A stretch of 64,000 bases of DNA from Roseicella sp. DB1501 (GCF_013112485.1 NZ_JABFHG010000005.1:1-64000); one strand, 5' to 3'. Positions 16,547 to 25,868 are shown, counted from the first letter of the stretch. Numbers and translations are program-made. Notes: generated by a model from the sequence alone, not told the origin.

Positions 16547-16573
16547 CCGCAAAACCGCTTCGCGGCTTTGCGG
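16547..16573. terminator. Hairpin between convergent genes
   Basis: An inverted repeat CCGCAAAACCGC / GCGGCTTTGCGG (one unpaired base) with a TTC loop, just after the stop of the 100-residue gene. It lacks a clear T-tract, so termination is an inference from position. Confidence 0.45.
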
Positions 16574-16612
16574 CGACCCCTTGGAATCCCTCTTGCCCAA
16601 GATGCGTCACAG

Positions 16613-16637
16613 CCTGCCGCGGCAAAGCCGCGACAGG
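16613..16637. terminator. Second hairpin between convergent genes
   Basis: Arms CCTGCCGCGGC and GCCGCGACAGG pair around an AAA loop with one mismatch. It lies about 60 bp past the end of the large synthetase fusion on the minus strand. No T-tract is present. Confidence 0.45.
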
Positions 16638-16698
16638 GCAACGGGCGGCGACGGTTCTGATGGGCGCTTCAAGGCAGGTCGCGGGAGAGCGTGACGAG

Positions 16699-19600
16699 TC
16701 ACACCGGCAGCAGCACCAGCTCCGAATAGAGCTTGTCCACCGCGCTGGCATCGAGCGAGGCGGAGCGGAAGACCGCGTGGTTCGACATCCCGAGGCCGCG
16801 TGGTGGCGCTGCCCAGAGTCGGGCATCGACCACCAGGCCGAGCGTCCGCTGCCGCGTCAGCACCGTCAGCTTGATCCGCTCGAGATGCCGCGCCAGCACG
16901 GAAGGCGCGCTGCAATAGAGCAGCTCGGAATAGGGCAGCAGGACGGGCAGCCGTCCCAGCCGTCCCGGCAGCGGCTGCCGGCGGCGCTTGAAGACGAGAT
17001 AGGCCTGCTCGGCCGCGTCCCGCGCCACCATCTGCAGGCAGCCGAAGGGCGCGTGGTCGTCGAAGACCTGCCGGGCGGCGGGGTCGAGCAGGCTCCGCAC
17101 CACCTCCGGCGCGCAGTCGATCCGCAGCCCGCGCGCTGCCAGCGTCCCAGGATGCGCGAGCGGCGGCAGGAATAGGCGGCCGGTATCGAGCCGGCGGAAA
17201 TCGAGTGCCGCAAAGGCCTGCTGCGACAGGGTGGAGGGGGTGAAGCTGGTCCAGCTGCGGTCCTCCTCGCCGAGCGCGGCGACGAGGAGCGCGATACCCC
17301 AGCCGCGGTAATCCGGATGCACGTACCAGGAGGACAGGTTGCAGAGCCGCGCCCCGCCGCGCAGCGGATGGCGCGCCCGCACCGTGCCGATAAAGCCGAC
17401 GATCGTCTCGCCGGCGAGCAGGAGCATGCCCCCGCTTTCCGACCCGTCCGACCAGCCATGCTCGAACAACCGGCGCCAGCGCTCCGGTGGCATGTCGGCG
17501 CGGCCGAAGCCCTCGGCGAGGAAGCGGCAGAGCGGCTCGACATCGGCGGCGGTGGCCGGGCGGATGCGGGGCGCGTTCGGCGCGGCGAGGGCCGGCGCGG
17601 GCGGTCGGTCCTGCAGCTGCGCCAGCAGGCCGGCGATGGTCGGGGCGGCGGCGAGGGCCGACATCGACAGGCTAAGGCCGAAGCTCTGCTCCACCGCGAG
17701 CAGAAGCGAGAGCATCCGCAGCGAATCGGCGCCCAGCTCCAGCAGGTTGTCCGTCGGCGCGAGCTCCGGCAGGTCGAGAATCCGCTCGCAGAGCGCGGTC
17801 AGCCGCGCCGCCATGGAGGCCGCCGGAAGCGGCGCCACGGTCCCGCCGGAGGCCTGGGCGGGACGGGTGGCCCGCCGCGCGGCGGCGGCGATGGGCGCGA
17901 GGCATTCGGGATTGCGTAGGGCGTCGCGGTTGCGCACCGGCCGGTTGTTGACGGCGTCGCGCGCCGCCGCTTCGGAGCGCTTGCCGCTCAGGGTCAGCGG
18001 CAGGGCCCCGACCTGCAATATGCGGCCCGGCACCAGATGCGCCGCGCCGCGGCGGGCGAGCTCGGCGCGGATGCGCTTGTCGAGCGCCTGGTCGAGCCGC
18101 AGGCCGGGCTGCAGGACGACGAGCAGCACCAGGCGCTGACCGCCCGGCTCCTCCTCGTCCTCCTGCGCCACGGCCATCGCCTCGGCGATCTCCACGATGG
18201 ATTCGAGGATGGCGTAGATCTCGCCTGGCCCCACCCGGATGCCGCGGATCTTGAGCAGGCTGTCGCTGCGGCCGAGCACTTTCCAGCCGCCTTGCGCCGT
18301 GTGCTCGACCAGGTCGCCATGCGTCCAGAAGCCGGGATTGGCGGCATAGTAGCTCTCGTGGAACCGCACGCCGTCCGGCTCGCCGAAGAAGCCGAGCGGC
18401 CGGGAGGGAAAGGGATTGGCGCAGACGAGCTCGCCGCTGCGCCGGTCCGCCGCCCCGGGCTCCGGCAGGGCCCGCACGTCGAGGCCAAGGCTGCGGCAGG
18501 GCGACTCGCCGGCATGCACCGGCAGCAGCGGGTTGCCGAGGACGAAGCAGCCGATGATGTCGGTGCCGCCCGAGATGGAATGCAGCGGAACGGGCTTCAC
18601 CGCCCGGCGCACCCAGTCGTACTGCCGCGGCCGCAGCACCGAGCCGGTCGAGAGCATGAGGCGAAGCCCGGCGAGGTCGTGGCTGCGCCCCGGCTCCAGG
18701 CCGCTCGCCTCGCAATGCTGCAGGTAGGCCGGGTTGGTGCCGAAGACGGTGACGCGATGCGAGGCGACGATCTCCCAGAAGCGCGCGGGCGATTCCAGAG
18801 GGCCGTCATGGACCAGGATTTCGGCGCCGGCGGCGAGCGCGCTGAGCTGCCAGTTCCACATCATCCAGCCGCAGCTCGTCTGGAAGAACAGCCGGTCGCC
18901 GGGACCGAGGTCGCAATGCAGCCGGTGCTCCTTCAGGTGCTCGATCAAGGTGCCGCCGGCGCCGTGCTGAATGCATTTCGGCCGGCCCGTGGTGCCCGAG
19001 GAGAAGAGGATGCAGAGCGGGTGGTTGAAGGGCAGCCGCGGCCAGTCGTGCCACGCCTCGGCGTCCTCCTGCATCAGGGTTGCGAGACGGTGCAGCGGGA
19101 TGCCGGTCCGGTCCGGCAGCGCGCCGTCATCGAGCGCGACGAGGGCCTCGACGCCCGGCAGCCCGGCGAGCAGATCGGCGACGCGCTCCGCCATCGGCTC
19201 GCAGCGATCCCAGGTCATGGGCTGGAGATTGGCGAAGACCAACCGCGGGGCGAGCGGCGCGAGCCGCTCCTGCATGGCGAAGGCGCCCATCTCCGGCGTG
19301 CAGTTCGCCAGCACCGCGCCCACCGCCGCCGCGGCGAGGGCGACGACGATCACCTCGGCATTGTTGCGGGCGATGGCCGCCACCCGGTCCCCGGGCTGGA
19401 TGCCAAAGCGGCGCAATGCGGCGGCGAGGCGCGCGACGCGGGCCCGCAGCTCGCCGCGCGTCAGGCTGCTGCCCGTCGCCGGATCCGAGCTGTGACAGGC
19501 TGTCAGCACCGGTTGATCCGGTGGCCCCCGGAGCAGGCATTCCGCGTAATTCAACCGAAGATCAGGAAAGAAGACCGCATTCTCGCAATCCTCGCCCTGG

Positions 19601-19797
19601 CAGACGGGATGCGACGCCCCGTCGCAGGGCAGCATCGACCAGTCCAGGAAACAAGACCAGAACAGTCGGTATTCCTGGGCGCAGAATTTGTCGAAGTCCC
19701 AATAGCTGGCGAAGTCACGCCCGGCAACGAAACACAGCCGTCTCTGAAAATCGCGCATCTGAGATGAAACTAGAACGTCAAATGCTTTAGAATGCAT
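16699..19797 (-). CDS. Acetoacetyl-CoA-synthetase-like / carrier protein / GNAT fusion
   Basis: A 1032-residue three-part protein. Residues about 1-640 are an ANL adenylating domain closest to acetoacetyl-CoA synthetase: FPDLRLNYAECLL (77-89), P-loop FSSGTTGRPK (265-274), FWTHGDLVEH (490-499), GRSDSLLKIRGIRVGPGEIY (509-528), and catalytic Lys606 in LPLTLSGKR. About 655-735 is an acyl-carrier domain with the phosphopantetheine Ser692 in LGADSLRML. About 743-1032 is a GNAT domain with the acetyl-CoA-binding loop HPDYRGWGIALL (827-838). The likely scheme is acyl-AMP formation, loading on the carrier, then transfer; substrate and acceptor are unknown. A GTG at 19827 would add 10 residues. The 5' end is much lower in GC than the rest. 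No pathway partner is adjacent. Confidence 0.85.
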   Translation of the reverse strand: MHSKAFDVLVSSQMRDFQRRLCFVAGRDFASYWDFDKFCAQEYRLFWSCFLDWSMLPCDGASHPVCQGEDCENAVFFPDLRLNYAECLLRGPPDQPVLTACHSSDPATGSSLTRGELRARVARLAAALRRFGIQPGDRVAAIARNNAEVIVVALAAAAVGAVLANCTPEMGAFAMQERLAPLAPRLVFANLQPMTWDRCEPMAERVADLLAGLPGVEALVALDDGALPDRTGIPLHRLATLMQEDAEAWHDWPRLPFNHPLCILFSSGTTGRPKCIQHGAGGTLIEHLKEHRLHCDLGPGDRLFFQTSCGWMMWNWQLSALAAGAEILVHDGPLESPARFWEIVASHRVTVFGTNPAYLQHCEASGLEPGRSHDLAGLRLMLSTGSVLRPRQYDWVRRAVKPVPLHSISGGTDIIGCFVLGNPLLPVHAGESPCRSLGLDVRALPEPGAADRRSGELVCANPFPSRPLGFFGEPDGVRFHESYYAANPGFWTHGDLVEHTAQGGWKVLGRSDSLLKIRGIRVGPGEIYAILESIVEIAEAMAVAQEDEEEPGGQRLVLLVVLQPGLRLDQALDKRIRAELARRGAAHLVPGRILQVGALPLTLSGKRSEAAARDAVNNRPVRNRDALRNPECLAPIAAAARRATRPAQASGGTVAPLPAASMAARLTALCERILDLPELAPTDNLLELGADSLRMLSLLLAVEQSFGLSLSMSALAAAPTIAGLLAQLQDRPPAPALAAPNAPRIRPATAADVEPLCRFLAEGFGRADMPPERWRRLFEHGWSDGSESGGMLLLAGETIVGFIGTVRARHPLRGGARLCNLSSWYVHPDYRGWGIALLVAALGEEDRSWTSFTPSTLSQQAFAALDFRRLDTGRLFLPPLAHPGTLAARGLRIDCAPEVVRSLLDPAARQVFDDHAPFGCLQMVARDAAEQAYLVFKRRRQPLPGRLGRLPVLLPYSELLYCSAPSVLARHLERIKLTVLTRQRTLGLVVDARLWAAPPRGLGMSNHAVFRSASLDASAVDKLYSELVLLPV

Positions 19798-20073
19798 TTT
19801 CGTCTCGGATGCGGCTGGCAGCTGCACAACAAAGTCCCACAGTTATATTAAGTTTTTACATTACTCGTTTTTCATATTTTGGAAGCCCGTTTCTATGTCA
19901 TTTGAACGTGAGGTCAGTCGGCATCGCAGTTGCCGCTGACAACGTCCCCTGGGCTCGCATGAATGGCGAGCCCGCTGGTGCCGCTGGCGAACCTCATTGT
20001 GACCGCGACAGGTTGACCCACCCCTCTACCGCACCGCAGCATCGTCGCGCCACGCCGCCGGAAGGGACAGACC
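19798..20073. other. AT-rich divergent intergenic region
   Basis: This separates the synthetase fusion and the binding-protein gene, which are divergent. By my count 19831-19910 is about 32% GC, extreme for this genome, with runs such as ATTAAGTTTTTACATTACTC. It probably carries the promoter of the fusion gene, and possibly a silencer- or regulator-bound region. No clear -35/-10 pair is called. Confidence 0.6.
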
Positions 20074-21672
20074 ATGCGACGACGCAGTCTTCTTGCCTCC
20101 ATGGGGGCTGGCCTGGGCGCGACCTTCGCCGCACCGCATCTCGCCGCTGCCCAGAACGCGCCGGGCCGCCGCGTGCTGCGCTTCGTCCCGCAGGCCGATC
20201 TCGCCCTGCTCGACCCGATCCACTCCGTCGCCTTCGTCACCCGCAACCATGCGCTGCTGGTCTACGACACGCTCTACGGCTGGGATGCCGCGCTGCGCGC
20301 GCAGCCGCAGATGGCAGACGGCCCGCCCGTCTTCGAGGAGAACGGCAGGCGCGCCGCCATCACGTTGCGGGACGGGCTGCGCTTCCATGACGGCGAGCCG
20401 GTGCGGGCGAAGGACTGTGTCGCCTCGATCCGCCGCTGGGCGACGCGCGACGCCTTCGGCCAGGCGCTCTGGGCGGCGACCGAGGAGCTCGCCGCCGCCG
20501 ATGACCGCCGCCTCGTCTTCCGCCTGAAGAAGCCCTTCCCCCTACTGGCGGATGCGCTCGCCAAGGTCGGCACGCATCTCTGCGTCATGATGCCGGAGCG
20601 CCATGCCCTGCTCCCCTCCTCGCAGGCGGTGCCGGAGATCATCGGCAGCGGCCCCTTCCGCTACGTCGCCGCCGAGCGCGTCCCGGGCAGCCGCAACGTC
20701 TATGAGCGGAACCCCGACTACCTGCCGCGCGCCGAGCCGGCAAGCTATCTCAGCGGCGGCAAGCAGGTCTTCTTCGACCGCGTGGAATGGCTGACCATCC
20801 CCGACGGCGCGACCGCCAGCGCCGCCCTGCAGCGCGGCGAGGTGGATTGGTGGGAGCAGCCGGCGATCGACCTCGTCGGCGCGCTCAAGCGCTCGCGCGG
20901 GCTGAAGATCGACATCCTCGACCCGCATGGCTCGGTTGGATTCCTGCGCTTCAACTGCCTGCTGCCGCCCTTCGACAACCCGGCCATCCGCCGCGCCATC
21001 CTGCGCGGCACCAACCAGGTCGATGCGATGACCGCCGCGGCAGGCGACGACAAGGCCTACTGGCACGTGCCCTATGGCTTCTTCGCCCCTGGCTCCGTCA
21101 TGGCGAGCGATGTCGGCCTCGACGCGCTTCGCCACCCGCTCGACTCCGCCGGCATGCAGCGCGCCCTCGCCGAGGCGGGCTACAAGGACGAGAGGGTGAA
21201 CCTGCTGGCCGCGACCGACTTCCCGGTCATCAACGCCATGAGCGAGGTCTGCGGCGATGTCCTTCGCCGCGGCGGCGTGAACCTCGACTACGTCGCCACC
21301 GACTGGGGCACGGTGACGCAGCGGATCCTGAAGCAGGATCCGGTCGCGCAGGGCGGCTGGAACATGATGGTCAGCTATACCGCCGGCAGCGCCCAGGTGA
21401 ATCCGGCGGCGAACAACCTGATCCGCGGCCATGGCCGCGCGGCGCTGTTCGGCTGGCCCACCATTCCGCGGCTGGAGGAGCTGCGCAACGCCTGGTTCGA
21501 CGCGCCCCACGACGCGACGCGCGCCGGGATCGGGCGGGAGATGCAGCAGGTGGCCTTCGACCAGGTGCCCTATGTGCCGCTCGGCCAGTTCTTCTCGCCG
21601 ACCGCCCTGCGCTCCGACCTGCAGGGCATGCTGAAGGGCGTCGCCCTTTTCTACGGCATCCAGCGCGCCTGA
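20074..21672 (+). CDS. ABC transporter substrate-binding protein, peptide/nickel (DppA) type
   Basis: A 532-residue periplasmic binding protein of family 5. The signal peptide has a twin-arginine look (MRRRSLLASMGAGLG) and a cleavage region near AAPHLAAAQN. Family motifs include VLRFVPQADLALLDPIHSVA, LRDGLRFHDGEPVRAKD and GSGPFRYV. It probably binds a peptide or similar solute and delivers it to a Dpp-like permease, but no permease or ATPase genes are adjacent. A GGAAGGGA ribosome site precedes ATG 20074. Confidence 0.9.
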   Translation: MRRRSLLASMGAGLGATFAAPHLAAAQNAPGRRVLRFVPQADLALLDPIHSVAFVTRNHALLVYDTLYGWDAALRAQPQMADGPPVFEENGRRAAITLRDGLRFHDGEPVRAKDCVASIRRWATRDAFGQALWAATEELAAADDRRLVFRLKKPFPLLADALAKVGTHLCVMMPERHALLPSSQAVPEIIGSGPFRYVAAERVPGSRNVYERNPDYLPRAEPASYLSGGKQVFFDRVEWLTIPDGATASAALQRGEVDWWEQPAIDLVGALKRSRGLKIDILDPHGSVGFLRFNCLLPPFDNPAIRRAILRGTNQVDAMTAAAGDDKAYWHVPYGFFAPGSVMASDVGLDALRHPLDSAGMQRALAEAGYKDERVNLLAATDFPVINAMSEVCGDVLRRGGVNLDYVATDWGTVTQRILKQDPVAQGGWNMMVSYTAGSAQVNPAANNLIRGHGRAALFGWPTIPRLEELRNAWFDAPHDATRAGIGREMQQVAFDQVPYVPLGQFFSPTALRSDLQGMLKGVALFYGIQRA

Positions 21673-21743
21673 ACAGGAGGGACGGGCCGGCGTTCACCCC
21701 TGGGCGCCGCCCCGCCCCGAACAGTGATAGCGAGGCCTAACCA

Positions 21744-22709
21744 ATGGTCGATACACCGCCCGTCAGCGACCCCGCCAGCGACGAGGACAAGCTCACCCGG
21801 CTCGTCCGCCGCGCCGCCGCGGCAGGCCCGCCCATGCCCTGCGCCGTGGTCCATCCGGTCGATGCCACGAGCCTCTCCGGCGCGCTCGATGCGGCGGCGG
21901 CCGCGCTGATCGCGCCGATCCTGGTCGGCCCCGCGGCACGGATCCGGGCCGCTGCGGACGATGCCGGGCTCGATCTCGCCGGCATCGCGATCGAGGATGT
22001 CCCACACAGCCATGCCGCCGCCGAGCGCGCCGTCGCCCTGGTGCATGCCGGCCGTACCGACGCGCTGCTGAAGGGCAGCCTGCACACCGACGAGCTGATG
22101 GCGGCCGTCGTCTCGCGCGAGGCGGGGCTGCGCACCGAGCGGCGGATCAGCCACTGCTTCATCCTCGACGTGCCCCGCTACCACAAGCCGCTGGTGGTCA
22201 CCGACGCCGCCATCAACATCGAGCCGGATCTGGAAACCAAGGCGGATATCGCGCGCAACGCCATCGACCTCTGCCGCGCCCTCGGCATCGTCCGGCCGAA
22301 GCTCGCCGTGCTCGCCGCCGTCGAGGTGGTGACGCCGAAGCAGCCGGCGACGCTCGACGCCGCGGCGCTGTCGAAGATGGCGGATCGCGGCCAGATCGAG
22401 GGCGGGATCGTCGACGGGCCTCTCGCCTTCGACAATGCCATCAGCGCCGAGGCGGCGCAGACCAAGCATCTGGAGAGCCCCGTCGCCGGCGATCCGGACA
22501 TCCTGCTGGTGCCGGACCTGACGGCGGGAAACATGCTGGCCAAGCAGCTGCAATACCTCGCCGGCGCCGAGAGCGCGGGCGTCGTCGTCGGCGCCCGTGT
22601 GCCGATCGCCCTCACCAGCCGGGCGGAAGGGCCGCGGGCGCGGCTGGCCTCCTGCGCGGTAATGCGGCTCGCGGTCGGGATGCGGCTGACCCGGCACGGC
22701 AATGATTAG
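21744..22709 (+). CDS. Phosphate acetyl/butyryltransferase family protein
   Basis: A 321-residue member of the PTA_PTB family (phosphotransacetylase), the size of stand-alone Pta or the C-terminal half of the enoyl-CoA hydratase/phosphate acetyltransferase proteins. Recognisable segments are LVHAGRTDALLKGSLHTDEL, the VTDAAINIEPDLETKADI region, and VDGPLAFDNAIS. It converts an acyl-CoA and phosphate into acyl phosphate and CoA. The usual partner, an acetate or butyrate kinase, is not in the window. Confidence 0.87.
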   Translation: MVDTPPVSDPASDEDKLTRLVRRAAAAGPPMPCAVVHPVDATSLSGALDAAAAALIAPILVGPAARIRAAADDAGLDLAGIAIEDVPHSHAAAERAVALVHAGRTDALLKGSLHTDELMAAVVSREAGLRTERRISHCFILDVPRYHKPLVVTDAAINIEPDLETKADIARNAIDLCRALGIVRPKLAVLAAVEVVTPKQPATLDAAALSKMADRGQIEGGIVDGPLAFDNAISAEAAQTKHLESPVAGDPDILLVPDLTAGNMLAKQLQYLAGAESAGVVVGARVPIALTSRAEGPRARLASCAVMRLAVGMRLTRHGND

Positions 22710-22777
22710 CGCGGAGCGGGCGGCGTTTCCGGCCGCCGGCCTTCTGGTCTAGCCTGGGCGGGATGGGAGGAACTCAG

Positions 22778-23932
22778 ATGGGCAATATCCGCGTCGCCAC
22801 CTTCGCCGGGCCCGGCGCCAGCCCTGAGATCCGCGAGGTGCCCTGGCCGAAGGTCGGCCGCAAGGCGGCGCTGATCCAGATCGGCGCCTGCGGCGTCTGC
22901 GGCACCGACCTGCACATCCTGAAGGGCCACTGGCCGAGGCCCCTGCCCTGGCCCTTCACCCTCGGCCACGAGATGACCGGCATCGTGCGGGAGATCGGGC
23001 CCGAGCTGAAGACCGACTGGATGGACCTGCCGATCACGGTGGGATCCAAGATCATGATCCCGCCCTTCATGCCCTGCGGGTCCTGCTATTACTGCAAGCA
23101 CTATCCGGAGAACGCCAACCGCTGCCAGACGCCGGTCTATTACGGGCGCTATCTCGGCTTCGACAAGCCGCCGCATCTCTGGGGCGGCTGGGCGGAATAC
23201 GTCTATGTCGATCTCGAGGACCTGCCGGGCACCAAGATCTACCGGCTGCCGGACGACATGCCGCTCCGTCTCGGGGCGCTCTCCGAGCCGCTGACCTCCT
23301 GCATCCGCGGCTTCGCCCGGGCGCAGCGCACGGGCGGCTTCAAATGGGGCGACACGGTCGTCATCCAGGGCACCGGGCCGATCGGCATCCTCGCCATCGC
23401 CGCGGCGCGCGAGATGGGCGCCGGCCGGGTGATAGCGGTCGGCGCGCCGGAGACGCCGCGCCTGGCGCTGGCTCGTCGCTTCGGCGCCGAGGCGACGGTG
23501 AACATCGAGGACTACCCGAGCGCCGAGGCGCGCATCGCCCGGGTGCGGGAGATCGTCGGCGGCTATGGCGCCGACCTCATCATGGACTGCACCGGCCATC
23601 CCACGGCGGGGCCGGAGGGCATCGAGATGCTGCGCGACAGCGGCTTCTACATTGAGATGGGGCAGTTCACCGATGCCGGCGCCATCATGACCAACTGGCA
23701 CCGCTTCGTCGCCAAGGACATCACCATCCTCGGCTCCTGGGCCTTCACCGCGAACGACCTGGCACTCGGCGTGCAGATGCTGAGCCATGCGCGGGACCGC
23801 TATCCCTGGTACGAGATGCAGACCCTCTACCCCTTCGATGCCGACGGGGTCTCGCGCGCCGTCGCCGACGCCATGGCGATGCGCACGGTGAAGAGCATCA
23901 TCGTCCCCTTTCCCGAGCTGCTCGAGACCTGA
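22778..23932 (+). CDS. Zinc-dependent medium-chain alcohol dehydrogenase
   Basis: A 384-residue MDR-family dehydrogenase. The catalytic zinc site is C41 (GVCGTDLH) with H64-E65 (TLGHEMTG). The structural zinc cysteines are C100, C103, C106 and C116 (PCGSCYYCKHYPENANRC). The Rossmann motif is GTGPIGILA. I chose ATG 22778 because GGGAGG stands six to seven bases before it; ATG 22763 would add five residues. The substrate is unknown; it resembles sorbitol/threonine dehydrogenase-like enzymes. Confidence 0.9.
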   Translation: MGNIRVATFAGPGASPEIREVPWPKVGRKAALIQIGACGVCGTDLHILKGHWPRPLPWPFTLGHEMTGIVREIGPELKTDWMDLPITVGSKIMIPPFMPCGSCYYCKHYPENANRCQTPVYYGRYLGFDKPPHLWGGWAEYVYVDLEDLPGTKIYRLPDDMPLRLGALSEPLTSCIRGFARAQRTGGFKWGDTVVIQGTGPIGILAIAAAREMGAGRVIAVGAPETPRLALARRFGAEATVNIEDYPSAEARIARVREIVGGYGADLIMDCTGHPTAGPEGIEMLRDSGFYIEMGQFTDAGAIMTNWHRFVAKDITILGSWAFTANDLALGVQMLSHARDRYPWYEMQTLYPFDADGVSRAVADAMAMRTVKSIIVPFPELLET

Positions 23933-24031
23933 TCCGGGCCCCGACCCACGGCGCCGGCCGCGCCCCGTCACGGCGCGGCCGGGCCGCTTTTCCTTTTGCA
24001 CCGCAGCAGGATGTCGCTAGCCTTGCCCAGC

Positions 24032-24961
24032 ATGTCGCGCCGCATCGTCACGCTCACGCCGAACCCGACCGTCGATGTCGCCTCCGAGGCGGAGATGGTG
24101 CGCGCGGTCCGCAAGACGCGCACGCGCAACGAGCGCTTCGATCCGGGCGGTGGCGGCGTCAACGTCTCCCGCGTGGTGAGCGAGCTCGGCGGCGAGACGC
24201 TGGCGGTCATCCTGGCCGGCGGCCTGGCCGGCGCGCTCCTCGAGCAGCTGCTCGAGGAGCAGGGCCTGCCGCGCCGGACCATCCCGATCGCCGGCCGCAC
24301 CCGCATGAGCCTGACCGTCAACGACCTTTCGACGCGGCACGAATACCGCTTCGTCCCCGAAGGGCCGGAGGTGTCCGAGGCGGAATGGCGCGCCGCGCTC
24401 AAGGCGGTGGAGGAGGAGCCGGGCGACTGGATCGTCGGCAGCGGCAGCCTGCCGCGCGGCATCCCGGACGATTTCTACGTCGAGCTCGCCGCGATCGCCC
24501 GGCGGCAGGGGCGCCGCATCGTGCTCGACACCAGCGGCGCGCCGCTGCGCGCGGCGCTCGGCCATGGGCTGGCGCTGATCAAGCCGAGCCGCGGCGAGTT
24601 CGAGACGCTGGTCGGCCGGCCGCTGAACACGCCGCGGGCGCTGAACGAGGCGGCGCTCCGCCTGGTGCGGGAGGGTGCGGCGGATCTCATCGCCGTCTCG
24701 CTCGGGCATGAGGGCGCGCTGCTGGCCGAGAAGGACGGCGTGCTGCGCCTGCGCGCCCTCGACGTGCCGGCGCTCGGCGCGGTCGGTGCTGGCGACAGCT
24801 TCCTCGCCGCCATGGTGCTGAAGCTGTCCCAGGGGGAGAGCCCGCGCGAGGCCTTCGCCTGGGGCATGGCGGCCGGCGCCGCGGCGGTGATGCGCCCCGG
24901 CACGGCGCAGCCGCGGCGCGCCGATGTGGAGGCGCTGCGGCGGCAGATCGGCGAGGTGTGA
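24032..24961 (+). CDS. PfkB-family hexose/1-phosphofructokinase-like kinase
   Basis: A 309-residue ribokinase-fold sugar kinase. The start MSRRIVTLTPNPTVD is typical of the 1-phosphofructokinase/PfkB-2/tagatose-6-phosphate kinase subgroup. The first signature is FDPGGGGVNVSRVVSELGG (about 36-54), the anion hole and catalytic base lie in LGAVGAGDSF. The ATG at 24032 begins the family's normal N-terminus. No sugar transporter is adjacent, so the substrate is open. It converges with the small zinc-ribbon-like gene. Confidence 0.9.
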   Translation: MSRRIVTLTPNPTVDVASEAEMVRAVRKTRTRNERFDPGGGGVNVSRVVSELGGETLAVILAGGLAGALLEQLLEEQGLPRRTIPIAGRTRMSLTVNDLSTRHEYRFVPEGPEVSEAEWRAALKAVEEEPGDWIVGSGSLPRGIPDDFYVELAAIARRQGRRIVLDTSGAPLRAALGHGLALIKPSRGEFETLVGRPLNTPRALNEAALRLVREGAADLIAVSLGHEGALLAEKDGVLRLRALDVPALGAVGAGDSFLAAMVLKLSQGESPREAFAWGMAAGAAAVMRPGTAQPRRADVEALRRQIGEV

Positions 24962-24975
24962 GGCCGGGCGTGCCG

Positions 24976-25209
24976 TCAGGCCTCGGCGCATTCCCGCTGG
25001 AAGGGCCGCTCCTCGGCCGCGACCAGGCAGCGGGCGCAGTAGATGCAGGGGTCCAGGCGATGATCGCCCGGGCGGCGCAGGAAGCCCCGCGTCACGCCAA
25101 GCAATTCGCGGCCCTGGCCGCGCACGGCATCCTTCCGCCAGAACCCGGTCCCGCTGGCGCCGCAGCCCGGGCAGGCGATCCTGGCGCAGATGTCGAGGTC
25201 GTCCACCAT
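24976..25209 (-). CDS. Small cysteine-rich (zinc-ribbon-like) protein
   Basis: A 77-residue protein with two cysteine pairs, CPGCG (13-17) and CIYCARC (55-61), which suggests one zinc-binding site. The remainder is basic. A strong ribosome site (GAGGGAAGG) stands directly before ATG 25209, and codon use fits the genome. I do not recognise a named family; it may be a nucleic-acid- or protein-binding zinc ribbon. Confidence 0.6.
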   Translation of the reverse strand: MVDDLDICARIACPGCGASGTGFWRKDAVRGQGRELLGVTRGFLRRPGDHRLDPCIYCARCLVAAEERPFQRECAEA

Positions 25210-25307
25210 CCTTCCCTCGCGCTTGCCGGCCGGGGCGGCCCGAAGTCCGGGCCTTCCCGCCGACGATCTGACGCCTGGAAGATTGCTGAAATATTTCAAG
25301 AAGGCCA

Positions 25308-25396
25308 GCCTGTTCGGCTTGTGACCCCGGGGCAGATCCCGAACAGGCGGACTCGCCTGATCGGGTGAAGATGCTCCGAAGCAACAGGCCGGGGCG
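25308..25396. repeat. Palindromic intergenic repeat (copy between 25209 and 25400)
   Basis: A perfect 10-bp inverted repeat, GCCTGTTCGG (25308-25317) and CCGAACAGGC (25339-25348), is followed by CCTGATCGGGTGAAGATGCT and an AGCAACAGGCC end. The GTGAAGATGCTC...AAGCAAC part is shared with 37025-37047 and, inverted, with 3596-3620. It separates two minus-strand genes. Confidence 0.8.
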
Positions 25397-25399
25397 GCC

Positions 25400-25858
25400 C
25401 TAGCCGCGGCGCGCCAGGGCCAGCCGGCGGGCCTGCCCGCCGCTGCCGCGCGCCGCGAAGCGGGCCAGCACATCCTCCGGCCAGGTCGTCACCCGCCGCC
25501 GGCCGAGATCGACGCAGAGATAGAGCACCTCGTTCTCCGCCGCGAGCCAGCCCTCGGTCGCATGGTACATGCGGTGCACCGCCAGCAGTCGCTTGCCGTC
25601 ATGGCCGAGCACCTCGCTGGTGCAGGCGAGCGGCATGCCCTCATGCACCTCCCGCACGTAGTTCACCCAGGCCTCCGCAGCGAAGGTGCCGAGGCCGCGC
25701 GCACGGAACGGCGCGCCGAGGCCGAGCTCGGGCCAGAGCTGATCGGTCGCCATGTCGAAGACGACCATGTAGAAGCCCATGTTCATATGGCCGTTGTTGT
25801 CCACCCAGTCGGAGCGGACCTCGGCGAGCGGTGGCGGCAGCGTGGTCGGGTCGGTCAT
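25400..25858 (-). CDS. Thioesterase (4-hydroxybenzoyl-CoA thioesterase-like hotdog fold)
   Basis: A 152-residue hotdog-fold protein. The N-terminal motif SDWVDNNGHMNMGFYMVVFD corresponds to the D-x-x-x-H-x-N active-site segment of acyl-CoA thioester hydrolases; the Asp and the HMN are present. It probably cleaves an acyl-CoA; members of this shape act on carnitinyl-, betainyl- or hydroxyacyl-CoA. The start ATG 25858 follows GAGGAG. It lies in a minus-strand run with the secreted protein and the RraA-like gene, separated by repeat DNA. Confidence 0.83.
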   Translation of the reverse strand: MTDPTTLPPPLAEVRSDWVDNNGHMNMGFYMVVFDMATDQLWPELGLGAPFRARGLGTFAAEAWVNYVREVHEGMPLACTSEVLGHDGKRLLAVHRMYHATEGWLAAENEVLYLCVDLGRRRVTTWPEDVLARFAARGSGGQARRLALARRG

Positions 25859-25868
25859 CGGCTCCTCG

